A stretch of DNA of 64,000 nt from Pseudonocardiaceae bacterium YIM PH 21723 (GCA_003600225.1 QZFT01000067.1:1-64000); one strand, 5' to 3'; numbered from the stretch's first letter, positions 43,925 to 52,397 are shown. Notes: a model not told the origin generated them from the letters alone. Numbers and translations: made by a program.

Positions 43925-44989
43925 ATGACATCGCTCGACACCTACCGCCTGCTCGGGCGGTCCGGCCTGCGGGTTTCACCCCTGGCCCTGGGCACCATGA
44001 CCTTCGGCAACGACTGGGGCTGGGGCTCGGAACCGGATGAGGCCCGGCAGATATTCGACGCCTATGTGGACGCGGGCGGCAATTTCGTCGACACCGCAAG
44101 CAATTACACGAACGGCAACGCGGAGCAGCTGCTCGGCGAATTCATCACGGAGAACCGCGACAAACTGGTCATCGCCAGCAAGTACAGCCTGCTGCGCATC
44201 CCCGGCGATCCCAACTCCGGCGGAAACCACCGCAAAAGCATGATCTCCTCGGTGGAACAAAGCCTGCGCAGGCTGCGCACCGACTATCTGGACCTGCTCT
44301 ACCTCCACGCCTGGGACGACTCCACCCCGGCGGAGGAGATCCTGCGCGCGATGGACGACCTGGTGCATGCGGGCAAGGTCCTCTACCTGGGCATCTCCAA
44401 CAGCCCGGCCTGGCAGGCGGCCCGGATGCGGACCGTCGCGGACCTGCGGGGCTGGGCGCCGTTGATCGCGCTACAGGTTCCCTACAGCCTCGGTGAGCGC
44501 ACCGTGGAGCGTGAACTGCTGCCGATGGCGCAGGCGCTGGGGCTCGGCGTGGTTCCCTATTCGCCCCTGGCAGGCGGCGTGCTGACCGGCAAGTACGACC
44601 AGGCCCACCTGGGCCTCGACCCGGCCGTGCCGATGACCGGCAGCAGGCGGAACGTGGCGATCGCGAACGGTCAGCTGACGGCCCGGACCCTGGACATCAC
44701 CGAGACGGTGCGCCGGATCGCCGCCGACCTCGGCGTCACTCCGGCCCAGGTGGCCCTGGCCTGGCCCCTCCACCATCCGGCGGTCACCGCGCCGATCATC
44801 GGCGCCCGGACGCTGAAACAGCTGGTGGAAGACCTGGGCGCGCTCCCGGTGCGACTGGAACCGGAGCATCTGGACCGGCTCGCGACGGCAAGTTCGTACG
44901 CCCCCGGCCATCCACACGACTTCCTGGCCAGCCCCCTCGGCCGCGCGATCCTGTTCGGGGATGTGGTGATCGAAGGCCTCAACGGGTGA
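43925..44989 (+). CDS. Aldo/keto reductase, copy 1
   Basis: The 354-aa NADPH-dependent reductase carries the AKR marks: GRSGLRVSPLALGTMTFG, FVDTASNYTNGNAEQLLGEF (Asp and Tyr of the tetrad), the Lys in NRDKLVIASKYSLL, the His in DLLYLHAWD, and APIIGARTLKQLVEDLGAL at the cofactor site. Substrate unknown. A second copy lies at 45890. The C-terminus overlaps the XRE regulator by 11 bp tail-to-tail. Confidence 0.9.
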   Translation: MTSLDTYRLLGRSGLRVSPLALGTMTFGNDWGWGSEPDEARQIFDAYVDAGGNFVDTASNYTNGNAEQLLGEFITENRDKLVIASKYSLLRIPGDPNSGGNHRKSMISSVEQSLRRLRTDYLDLLYLHAWDDSTPAEEILRAMDDLVHAGKVLYLGISNSPAWQAARMRTVADLRGWAPLIALQVPYSLGERTVERELLPMAQALGLGVVPYSPLAGGVLTGKYDQAHLGLDPAVPMTGSRRNVAIANGQLTARTLDITETVRRIAADLGVTPAQVALAWPLHHPAVTAPIIGARTLKQLVEDLGALPVRLEPEHLDRLATASSYAPGHPHDFLASPLGRAILFGDVVIEGLNG

Positions 44990-45788
44990 TGGCGTCCAGC
45001 ACGCGCTGGGAAACCGGATCTGCGGCCCGGTAGATGATCAGCCGGTGGTCGGAGTCGCCCAGCGCGGTCAGCACATCGACCTCGACGGTGAGCGGCCCGC
45101 ACTCCGGATGACCGATCCGCTTGCTGGCCTGCCGCACGACCTTCACCTCGCGCAGCTCCCACAGCCGGGCGAACTCCGCGCTGTTCGCCCGCAGCTTCTC
45201 CACCAGCTCGGTCAGCGAGTGATCCTCCGGATGGGCGGCCCAGACCGCCCGCAGGTCCGCGATCGACTCGCGCAGCACGTACTCCCGATCCAGGTAGAGG
45301 TTGCTCACCACCGGATGGAAGAAACACAGCCAGAACACATTGCGCTGCGCCTGCGGCACGGCCGCGAAATCGCAGAGCAGCGCGGCCATCTGCTCATTCC
45401 AAGCGAGGACGTCGAACCGATGGTTGATCAACATCGCGGGTAGCGGCGACAGGTCGTGCACCAGCTGCTCCCGCACACCGCCCAGGAACCGCTGTCCGGT
45501 GGCGCGGTGCTGCGCGAGATCGAACAGGTACAGCCGCTCGTCCTCGTTCAGCCGCAACGCGCCAGCCAGTGCGTCGAGGACCTCCGGGGAGGGCCGCAGT
45601 CCCCGGCCCTGCTCCAACCGGATGACGTAGTCGACGCTCACCCCGGCCAGCTCGGCGACCTCCTCGCGCCGCAGACCGGGCGTGCGCCGGGTACCGCGCC
45701 GGGGCATCGGCGCAGGTGACAAGGCTTCTCTCCGGGCTCGCAGAAATGCCCCCAGCTCCCGGGTGTTACTGCTGGTCACCCGGCACAT
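44979..45788 (-). CDS. XRE/MmyB-type transcriptional regulator
   Basis: The 269-aa regulator has an N-terminal helix-turn-helix (GLRREEVAELAGVSVDYVIRLEQGRGLRPS) and a MmyB-like C-terminal ligand domain (PAMLINHRFDVLAWNEQMAAL, HPEDHSLTELVEKL, RLIIYRAADP). Members of the group bind fatty acids and often regulate an adjacent oxidoreductase. It is divergent from the second aldo/keto reductase and convergent with the first, so it probably governs one or both. The start could also be the GTG at 45779. Confidence 0.87.
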   Translation of the reverse strand: MCRVTSSNTRELGAFLRARREALSPAPMPRRGTRRTPGLRREEVAELAGVSVDYVIRLEQGRGLRPSPEVLDALAGALRLNEDERLYLFDLAQHRATGQRFLGGVREQLVHDLSPLPAMLINHRFDVLAWNEQMAALLCDFAAVPQAQRNVFWLCFFHPVVSNLYLDREYVLRESIADLRAVWAAHPEDHSLTELVEKLRANSAEFARLWELREVKVVRQASKRIGHPECGPLTVEVDVLTALGDSDHRLIIYRAADPVSQRVLDAITR

Positions 45789-45889
45789 TCTAGGTGGTAA
45801 TGCCGGTCCCAGGATGCTCTCTCCCTTATCCGCGGCCGGCGGACGCCGCAGGATTCCCGGCAGATTCAGCACTCTGGAGGGAAGACACT

Positions 45890-46987
45890 GTGACCACGCT
45901 GGACACCTACCGCCTGCTGGGCCGGTCCGGGCTGCGCGTCTCGCCGATGGCGCTGGGGGCCATGACCTTCGGCACCGACTGGGGCTGGGGGTCGGACGCC
46001 GAGGAGTCCCGGAGGGTCTTCGACACCTACGTCGGGGCCGGCGGCAACTTCATCGACACCGCGAGCATGTACACCAACGGCAGCTCGGAGAAACTGCTCG
46101 GCGAGTTCATCGGGGACCGGCGGGACGAGCTGGTGATCGCGACCAAGTACTCGCAGTCGTTGCGGCCCACCGATCCCAACGCCGGCGGCAACAACCGCAA
46201 GACCATGATCGCCTCGGTGGAACGCAGCCTGCGCCAGCTGCGGACCGACTACATCGACCTGTTCTACCTGCACTACTGGGACTTCACCACGCCGGTGCAG
46301 GAGGTACTGCGCGGCATGGACGACCTGGTGCGCGCGGGCAAGGTGCGTTACCTCGGCATCTCGGACATCCCGGCCTGGGAGGTGTCCCGGATGCAGACCA
46401 TCGCCGAGCTGCGTGGCTGGTCCCCGCTGATCGCCATGCAGGTCGTGTACAACCTCATCGAACGGGATGTGGAACGCGAGTTCATCCCGATGGCCAGGGA
46501 GATGGGGCTGGGCATCGTGCCGTTCTCGCCGCTGGCCTACGGCGTGCTGGCCGGCAAGTACACCCGCGCCGACCTGGGCTCGACGACCAGTGCCGACGTG
46601 GCGGGCACCCGGAAGAACGTGGCCGCGGCCAACGGGGCACTCACCGAACGCGGGCTGGACATCGCCGATGCGGTACGGCGGGTGGCCGCGGAGATCGGCG
46701 CGACCCCGGCGCAGGTGGCACTCGCCTGGACGCTGACCAATCCGGGCGTGACCTCGCCGATCATCGGCGCCCGCACCACCGATCAGCTGACCGACAACCT
46801 CGGTGCGCTGGACGTCCGGCTCGATGCCGGTCAGCTCAGGACCCTGGCCGAGGCGAGCGCGATCGAACCGGGCTTCCCGCACAACTTCCTGGTCAACGAG
46901 ATGGCCAACAGGACCATCTACGGCCAGGTCAGCATCGAAGGCATCACCGTCCAGGGTTCCCGAGCCAAAGCACTCACCACCCCGTGA
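45890..46987 (+). CDS. Aldo/keto reductase, copy 2
   Basis: The 365-aa enzyme starts at a GTG after CTGGAGGGAAG and closely matches copy 1: TYRLLGRSGLRVSPMALGAM, FIDTASMYTNGSSEKLLGEF, LVIATKYSQSL, DLFYLHYWDF and SPIIGARTTDQLTDNLGAL. Similarity spans the whole length. It is divergent from the XRE gene; the 101 bp between the starts likely hold the regulator's operator. It ends 90 bp before the defence-like pair. Confidence 0.9.
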   Translation: MTTLDTYRLLGRSGLRVSPMALGAMTFGTDWGWGSDAEESRRVFDTYVGAGGNFIDTASMYTNGSSEKLLGEFIGDRRDELVIATKYSQSLRPTDPNAGGNNRKTMIASVERSLRQLRTDYIDLFYLHYWDFTTPVQEVLRGMDDLVRAGKVRYLGISDIPAWEVSRMQTIAELRGWSPLIAMQVVYNLIERDVEREFIPMAREMGLGIVPFSPLAYGVLAGKYTRADLGSTTSADVAGTRKNVAAANGALTERGLDIADAVRRVAAEIGATPAQVALAWTLTNPGVTSPIIGARTTDQLTDNLGALDVRLDAGQLRTLAEASAIEPGFPHNFLVNEMANRTIYGQVSIEGITVQGSRAKALTTP

Positions 46988-47004
46988 CCAAACCCAGCAC
47001 CTCA

Positions 47005-47063
47005 GGTACAGTCAAAGAGCACCTCTCGTCACAAAACGACGAAAATAGACTCAAAACTGTACC
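47005..47063 (+). promoter_or_regulatory. AT-richer upstream region of the ATPase/RloB operon with inverted repeats
   Basis: GGTACAGT (47005-47012) and ACTGTACC (47056-47063) form a perfect spaced inverted repeat. Between them TCGTC (47026-47030) pairs with GACGA (47038-47042) and is followed by AAAAT. The region is clearly richer in A/T than the window. It ends 14 bp before the ATPase start, with its AAGGAG site. It could be an operator or a leader attenuator. Confidence 0.45.
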
Positions 47064-47077
47064 GAAGGAGCTGTGTC

Positions 47078-48280
47078 ATGTTGCTGCGGTTCCGCGCGGA
47101 GAACCACCGCTCACTGCGTGAGTCGGCGGAGTTCTCGTTGGTCACCACCGAATCCAGGGGTGTCGCTCCGGCCGATGGCGACTGGGCGGCGACCACCACC
47201 CGGGTCGCGGGCATCTACGGCGCCAACGCCTCCGGCAAGTCCACCGTGCTACACGCACTGGACTTCGCCCGGGCCGCGGTGCAGTTCTCCGCGACCCGGT
47301 GGGGGTCCCGGGAGCGGTTCGAGTTCCACCCGTTCCTGCTCGATGACGACGCGCGCGACGCGAACTCCAGCTACGAGTTCGATCTGATCGTCGACGAGGT
47401 GCGCTACACCTACGGTTTCGACTCGTCCGCGGCGGGCATCTACTCGGAGTGGCTGTACTCCTATCCCGCCGGACGGCGGCGCACGCTGTTCGAGCGGGCG
47501 AAGCAGGAGTTCACCTTCGGCCGCACCCTGCCCGGGGAGAACGTGACGATCAGCAAGCTGGTCCGGCCGACCGCGTTGTTCCTGTCGGTCGCGGCCAACA
47601 GCAACCACCCGGTGCTGTCCGGGATCTGGCAGCGGCTGGCCCACGAGATCCGATACGCCCGCTTCGATCAGGAGGACCAGCGCGAGCGGCTGGGTTTCGT
47701 GCGCGGCATGCTGGACGATCCGGACTTCGTGCAGTGGGCGAACGAACTGCTGGCCTTCGCCGACCTGGGGATCGCCGGAGTGAGCGTGGACCAGGACGTC
47801 GAGCAGAAGATCCGGTTCGTGCATCACAGCGATGACCCGAACCGCCGGTTCACCCTGTCCCTGGAGGAGGAGAGCAGCGGCACGGTCGCCTGGCTGAGCC
47901 TGGCGATCCCGGCGCTGTACTCCATCCATCAGGGACACGTGTTCCTGATCGACGAGATCGACTCCAGCCTGCATCCGCGGCTCACGGCCGCGCTGATCGG
48001 CATGTTCAAGGACCCGGAGATCAACACCTCCGGTGCACAACTGATCTTCACCTCGCACGACACCGCGTTGCTGGGCAACCTGGTCGGCGACGTGCTGTCC
48101 GCGGACGAGGTGTGGTTCACCGAGAAGCGGGCGGACGGGGTGACCGATCTGTACGCCCTGGAGGAGTTCCCCACTCGCAAGTCGGACAACATCGAGCGGC
48201 GTTATCTGCAGGGCCGGTACGGCGCGGTCCCGATGATCTCGCCGGAGGAACTGCGCACCGCCCTGACCGGGGCGAAGTAA
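47078..48280 (+). CDS. AAA15/21-type ATPase of a RloA/AbiLi-like defence pair
   Basis: The 400-aa protein is an SMC/OLD-like AAA ATPase: N-terminal LLRFRAENHRSLRESAEFSLV, Walker A GIYGANASGKSTVLHAL (about 44-57), a signature-like LEEESSGTVAWLSLAI, Walker B GHVFLIDEIDSSLHP and a switch His in LIFTSHDTALL. This layout is shared by AbiLi, RloA and PARIS AriA proteins. The next gene, four bases on, is a RloB-type protein, so the two probably act together against phage, with the ATPase as sensor. Function is inferred from family and pairing. Confidence 0.85.
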   Translation: MLLRFRAENHRSLRESAEFSLVTTESRGVAPADGDWAATTTRVAGIYGANASGKSTVLHALDFARAAVQFSATRWGSRERFEFHPFLLDDDARDANSSYEFDLIVDEVRYTYGFDSSAAGIYSEWLYSYPAGRRRTLFERAKQEFTFGRTLPGENVTISKLVRPTALFLSVAANSNHPVLSGIWQRLAHEIRYARFDQEDQRERLGFVRGMLDDPDFVQWANELLAFADLGIAGVSVDQDVEQKIRFVHHSDDPNRRFTLSLEEESSGTVAWLSLAIPALYSIHQGHVFLIDEIDSSLHPRLTAALIGMFKDPEINTSGAQLIFTSHDTALLGNLVGDVLSADEVWFTEKRADGVTDLYALEEFPTRKSDNIERRYLQGRYGAVPMISPEELRTALTGAK

Positions 48281-48284
48281 CCCG

Positions 48285-48875
48285 ATGCCACCGAAACGTC
48301 TCGACGAAGGCCTGTCCCGCAAGACCAATGTCCGCACCGAACGCAGGCGGATCCTGATCGTCACCGAGGGCACCGTCACGGAGCCCAGTTATTTCCGCAG
48401 ACTGGCCACCCATCTCCGGGAGACCGGAGTGCTGGTCCGCGGCGCCGACGTGATCGGCGTCGGCATGGACCCGCTGCGCATCGTGCAGCGCGCCGAGCAG
48501 GAGGCGGGCGATTCGGTCGGCCGCCGCGACGGATTCGACTCGGTGTGGTGCGTGTTCGATGTGGACGCGCATCGCAGGCTGCACAAGGCCGTCGCAGAGG
48601 CGGGCAGGCTGGGCTACCGGCTGGCGATCAGCAATCCGTGCATCGAGATCTGGCTGCTGTGGCACTACGCCGACTGCGTGGAGCCGATGACCGCGCGCTC
48701 GTTGCAGGCAGCGCTGGCCAGGCACGGCATGTCCGGCAAGCGGCTGCCGCACAGCTTCCCGTACCAGAATCTGGACCACGCGATAGGCCGCGCCGAATCG
48801 GCGGTCGCCGACATCCCGGACAACCCGGGCAGCCGCGTGTGGTCCCTGGCCGACTACCTCCGCACCGACGACTGA
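48285..48875 (+). CDS. RloB family protein, likely effector of the ATPase pair
   Basis: The 196-aa protein opens with a basic stretch and RRRILIVTEGTVTEPSYFRRLA, the Toprim-like start typical of RloB/AbiLii proteins with a conserved Glu. Then come SVWCVFDVDAHRRL with its paired Asp residues and AISNPCIEIWLLWHY. These acidic motifs resemble Toprim metal sites, suggesting a nuclease that is kept inactive until the ATPase signals. It starts 4 bp after the ATPase stop and ends at a strong hairpin. Confidence 0.83.
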   Translation: MPPKRLDEGLSRKTNVRTERRRILIVTEGTVTEPSYFRRLATHLRETGVLVRGADVIGVGMDPLRIVQRAEQEAGDSVGRRDGFDSVWCVFDVDAHRRLHKAVAEAGRLGYRLAISNPCIEIWLLWHYADCVEPMTARSLQAALARHGMSGKRLPHSFPYQNLDHAIGRAESAVADIPDNPGSRVWSLADYLRTDD

Positions 48876-48905
48876 CGGCACCCGTCATCCCAAGAGAAGC
48901 GCCCC

Positions 48906-48949
48906 CATCTTCAAGATGGATTCGGGCGGCCGAATCCATCTTGAAGATG
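48906..48949. terminator. 20-bp perfect palindrome after the RloB gene
   Basis: Arms 48906-48925 and 48930-48949 (beginning CATCTTCAAGATGG) pair perfectly around a 4-base loop. It follows the RloB stop by 30 bases and closes the operon. No T-tract follows. Confidence 0.75.
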
Positions 48950-48970
48950 CAACCGGCCGCCTTCCTCATC

Positions 48971-49105
48971 CCTGCCAAGACCGTCCCCACCCCTAAGACC
49001 ACATCTCCGTTTCCCCAAGATCGCTCCCACCTCATCCTCGCCAAGATCGACCTACCTCACCCTCCTCAAGATCACTCCCCACCCCTCCCCTTTTCAAGAT
49101 CACCC
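48971..49105 (+). repeat. Degenerate ~26-bp tandem repeat built on CAAGATC
   Basis: CAAGATC or a near copy starts at 48976, 49016, 49042, 49067 and 49095, with a weaker TAAGACC at 48994. The gaps are pyrimidine-rich (mostly C and T). The array ends in A7 followed by a GGGCCCC-type GC block near 49107-49133. No open frame with a ribosome site covers it. The rest of the 500-bp gap to phoD holds two DnaA-box matches and a promoter region. Confidence 0.6.
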
Positions 49106-49204
49106 AAAAAAAGGGCCCCGCCCCTTCCTGGGGGCGAACCACCCCCTCAGTTGGAACGAACTTTATCGGCGCGCGAGCGCTGTCAAGGGGCGTTGGGCGG
49201 GAGG

Positions 49205-49232
49205 TGTGGACAACCGGCCGGGTTGTGGACAA
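49205..49232 (-). promoter_or_regulatory. Two DnaA-box matches
   Basis: TGTGGACAA occurs at 49205-49213 and 49224-49232, the reverse complement of TTGTCCACA, the actinobacterial DnaA box. The two are 19 bp apart, about two helical turns. They are too few for an origin and may titrate DnaA or occur by chance. Confidence 0.4.
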
Positions 49233-49392
49233 CGGCCCGCCGGCGACCGGCGGGTGAACAACCCGTGTGCACCTTTCGGCCATAGGTTGAGCGGTATCCG
49301 GCATCACGGTCACGGTCTGCCGAACATGCCCTGAGCGGCGGAAATGCTCTTTACCCTGACGCGCGTTCTCCACGTTCTGCGACAGGAGTCCC

Positions 49393-50916
49393 ATGTCACC
49401 GTTGAACAGAAGAACCCTCATCGTCGGCGGTATCGCGGGCGGTGTCACCGCAGCCGGACTGACCGTGGCCAGCGCCGGCGTCGCGCCGCCACTGAGCTAC
49501 CCGTTCAAACTCGGCGTCGCCTCCGGGGAACCGTGGGCCGACGGGTTCGTGCTCTGGACCCGATTAGCGCCACATCCCCTGGACGCCGACGGGCTCGGCG
49601 GGATGTCCAACACCACCGTGCCGGTGGACTGGCAGGTGTCGACCAACCAGTCGTTCACCGGCATCGTCGCCTCCGGCACCTTCACCGCCACCCAGGCGTG
49701 GGCGCACAGCGTGCACGTCGAGGTCTCCGGACTCACCGCGGGAACCTGGTACTACTACCGGTTCCGCGCGGCCGGGCACATCTCCCCCGTCGGGCGCACC
49801 CGCACGGCGCCCGCCGTGGGCACCAGCCCGGCGATGACCATGCTGTTCACCTCGTGCTCGCACTACGAGTCCGGCTACTTCACCGCCTACCGCCGGATGG
49901 CCGAGGAGACGCCGGACGTCATCCTGCACCTGGGCGACTACATCTACGAGGGCAAGGCCGGCAGCGGCGTCCGATCACACAGCCCCGCCGTGGAGATCAG
50001 TTCGCTGGCCGACTACCGGGTGCGGCACGCGCAGTACAAGACCGACCCCGATCTGCAGGCGGCGCACCACATCGCCCCGTGGATCACCGTGTGGGACGAC
50101 CACGAGGTCGAGAACAACTACGCCGGCCTGACCCGGGCGGACTCCTCGCCGGCCGGGGACTTCGCCGCCCGCCGGACCGCCGCGTACAAGGCCTACTACG
50201 AACACATGCCGCTGCGCGCCGCCCAGGCGCCGAGCGGGGCGAACCTGCAGCTGTACCGCAGGCTCCGCTGGGGTTCGCTGGCCACCTTCCACATGCTGGA
50301 CACCCGGCAGTACCGCGATGACCAGGCCTGTGGCGACGGCACCAAGCTCTGCCCGGCCGCCGATGATCCACAAAGGACGATCACCGGCGCCGCCCAGGAG
50401 TCCTGGCTGCTGAACGGTCTCAACCAGAAACTGGGCACCTGGGACCTGATCGGCCAGCAGGTGTTCTTCGCCCAGAAACTGGCCGCGGCCGACGGCTCCA
50501 AGTCGATGGACTCCTGGGACGGCTACACCGCCAACCGCACCCGGATCCAGAACGGCTGGGACGCGCAGGGCAACGACAGCGTGGTGGTGCTGACCGGCGA
50601 CGTGCACCGTTCCTGGGCGGCGAACATCATGCACGACTACGCCGCGCAGGACCGGATCATCGGCACCGAACTGATCACCACGTCGGTCACCTCCAGCGGT
50701 GACGGCAACGCCGCCGAGAACGCGCTCGACCCGGCGCTGAACCCGCACGTGAAGTTCTACAAGAACCTGCGCGGCTACGTCCGCACCGTCACCTCGGCGG
50801 GCCAGATGAACGTGGACTTCCGCTTCGTGGACAAGGTCACCGTGCGGGACCGGCCGGTGACCACGGCGCAGAGCTACGTCATCCACGCTGGAAACCCCGG
50901 ATTGCAGGCGTCATGA
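49393..50916 (+). CDS. phoD: Alkaline phosphatase D / PhoD-like phosphodiesterase, Tat-exported
   Basis: The 507-aa protein has a twin-arginine signal (MSPLNRRTLIVGGIAGG), a PhoD N-terminal domain (FKLGVASGEPWADGFVLWTRLAP) and the metal-binding metallophosphoesterase motifs TSCSHYESGYF, DVILHLGDYIYEG, TVWDDHEVENNYAG and VVLTGDVHRSW. PhoD uses Fe and Ca to release phosphate from diesters and teichoic acids. A CAGGAGTC site precedes the ATG. It overlaps the next gene by 4 bp. TatB is encoded in the same window. Confidence 0.93.
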   Translation: MSPLNRRTLIVGGIAGGVTAAGLTVASAGVAPPLSYPFKLGVASGEPWADGFVLWTRLAPHPLDADGLGGMSNTTVPVDWQVSTNQSFTGIVASGTFTATQAWAHSVHVEVSGLTAGTWYYYRFRAAGHISPVGRTRTAPAVGTSPAMTMLFTSCSHYESGYFTAYRRMAEETPDVILHLGDYIYEGKAGSGVRSHSPAVEISSLADYRVRHAQYKTDPDLQAAHHIAPWITVWDDHEVENNYAGLTRADSSPAGDFAARRTAAYKAYYEHMPLRAAQAPSGANLQLYRRLRWGSLATFHMLDTRQYRDDQACGDGTKLCPAADDPQRTITGAAQESWLLNGLNQKLGTWDLIGQQVFFAQKLAAADGSKSMDSWDGYTANRTRIQNGWDAQGNDSVVVLTGDVHRSWAANIMHDYAAQDRIIGTELITTSVTSSGDGNAAENALDPALNPHVKFYKNLRGYVRTVTSAGQMNVDFRFVDKVTVRDRPVTTAQSYVIHAGNPGLQAS

Positions 50917-52106
50917 ACAGGAAACTGACCCTGGCCACCGTGATCGTCCTCTGTGGACTCGTGCTCACCGGCGCCGCCGGCGCGGCGGGCACCACGCCGG
51001 GCGACATCACCTGGACCACCGCGAACACCGATTCCACCGGCGACCAGGACAACGCGTCCGTCGCCACCGACCGCAACGGCTACACCGCCGTGGTGTGGGA
51101 GGACGACCGTGACAGCACCAATCCCGGCGATCCGCTGCACTCCGACATCTGGATCCGGCTGTACCACGAGGGTGTCTCCCAGTACGAGAAGAAGATCTCC
51201 GCCGGTGGCACCGGGAACTGGACCCACGTGCAGCCCGATGTGGCGCTGCACGACGACGGCAGCGCCGTGGTCGTGTGGTCCGAGGACCCGGACGGCAACG
51301 GGGTCTACAACATCGCCGTCCGCACGGTGAGCACCACCGGCACCGTGGCCGGCTCGGGCACCGCCAACGCCGACGCCGCCGGGCAGCAGTCGAAGCCCGC
51401 GGTGGCAGCGGATCCGGACAGCCCCGGGTTCGCGGTGGCCTGGGAGGACCAGCAGGGCACCGCGGCGCCGACCGTGCGGGCCGCCGGGTTCACCTCGCTC
51501 ACCGCCAAGGGCTACGAGGCCCAGGTGAACACCGGTGGTGGCGCCAGCCAGAATCCGGATATGGCGATGGGTGCCGTGGGCAACGCGATCGTGGTGTGGG
51601 ACAACGGAACCGACGTCATGCGCAAGATCCTCACTCCGACCGGTGGGGTCCAGCTGACGCAGGGCATCGTCAACGCGACCACCGGCGGCATCCGGCAGCA
51701 TGCCGCCGTGGCAGCGAACTTCGACGGTGACTTCGCGGTGGCCTGGCAGGCGAGCACCGCCCTGGCCACCCGGACCTTCGGCAAGGCGGGCAACGCACTG
51801 TCCACAACGGACGCCGCACTGCCCGCTGGCACCGATCCCCAGGTGGGCATCGACGACCAGCGGAACTCGGTCGTCGGCTGGGTGTCCACTCAGGACGTCT
51901 ACGCCAAGGGCTTTAACCCCGACGGCACCGGCACCACCCGGCTTCCGCAGCTGCTCACCGACAAGGTGACCACCGGCAGGCAGGACGAGCCCGCCCTCGC
52001 CGTCGACGCGTGGGGCGAGATCACCGTCGCCTACACCGACGACAACGACGGCAACGGCTTCGACCAGATCTATCTCGGCACCGGACTCACCAACACCGTC
52101 TGGTAA
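50913..52106 (+). CDS. Secreted repeat protein, possible beta-propeller
   Basis: The 397-aa protein has a Sec signal peptide (KLTLATVIVLCGLVLTGAAGAA). At least five repeats of a blade-like unit follow, with cores such as SVATDRNGYTAVVWEDDRDS, PDVALHDDGSAVVVWSEDPDGNG, AVAADPDSPGFAVAWEDQQG and ALAVDAWGEITVAYTDDNDGNG. The D-x-D-G/N motifs look like calcium loops. No catalytic residues stand out. It overlaps phoD by ATGA, so it is probably an exported partner of PhoD, perhaps a binding protein. Confidence 0.75.
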   Translation: MNRKLTLATVIVLCGLVLTGAAGAAGTTPGDITWTTANTDSTGDQDNASVATDRNGYTAVVWEDDRDSTNPGDPLHSDIWIRLYHEGVSQYEKKISAGGTGNWTHVQPDVALHDDGSAVVVWSEDPDGNGVYNIAVRTVSTTGTVAGSGTANADAAGQQSKPAVAADPDSPGFAVAWEDQQGTAAPTVRAAGFTSLTAKGYEAQVNTGGGASQNPDMAMGAVGNAIVVWDNGTDVMRKILTPTGGVQLTQGIVNATTGGIRQHAAVAANFDGDFAVAWQASTALATRTFGKAGNALSTTDAALPAGTDPQVGIDDQRNSVVGWVSTQDVYAKGFNPDGTGTTRLPQLLTDKVTTGRQDEPALAVDAWGEITVAYTDDNDGNGFDQIYLGTGLTNTVW

Positions 52107-52114
52107 TCGGAGAC

Positions 52115-52160
52115 CTCGATTTCGCGTGAAATCACCGGAGTGATTTCACGCGAAATCGAG
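52115..52160. terminator. 21-bp perfect palindrome after the repeat protein gene
   Basis: Arms 52115-52135 and 52140-52160 (core TCGATTTCGCGTGAAATCAC) are perfectly complementary with a 4-base loop. It starts 9 bases after the stop codon and lies between tandem genes. The following 150 bases are A/T-richer and hold likely promoter elements. Confidence 0.75.
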
Positions 52161-52309
52161 CCCCATATCGTCGCATGCGAATGCTATATCCAATGGCGAC
52201 GAGCAATACTCCTGACTAGGGACTTTATAGTTAACACCTGACAGTAGTGCTATGTCTACTGCCCGTGTTCAAAGCGACCAAAAGCCGGATCAGCTGGGGA
52301 TGAACAGTC

Positions 52310-52331
52310 CATTTCCGAACGCTCGGAAATG
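52310..52331 (+). promoter_or_regulatory. Palindrome with T-run before the S1 protease
   Basis: CATTTCCGA-ACGC-TCGGAAATG (52310-52331) is a perfect 9-bp inverted repeat followed by TTTT, 67 bases before the protease start. It could be an operator or, given the T-run, an attenuator. A TTAACA/TATGTC-like promoter lies upstream near 52230-52255. Confidence 0.45.
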
Positions 52332-52397
52332 TTTTACATTGAGGCCGTACTACAGAAATCCGCTCTCCGGATTCCCCTGCTCTGTAGGAGGCCCTTC

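Noticed and set aside
48971-49105. CRISPR array
   Set aside because: The repeated unit is only about 7 bases, spacing is uneven, the spacers are low-complexity pyrimidine and no cas gene is present.
49205-49232. Replication origin
   Set aside because: Only two DnaA boxes, no dnaA, dnaN or AT-rich unwinding region.
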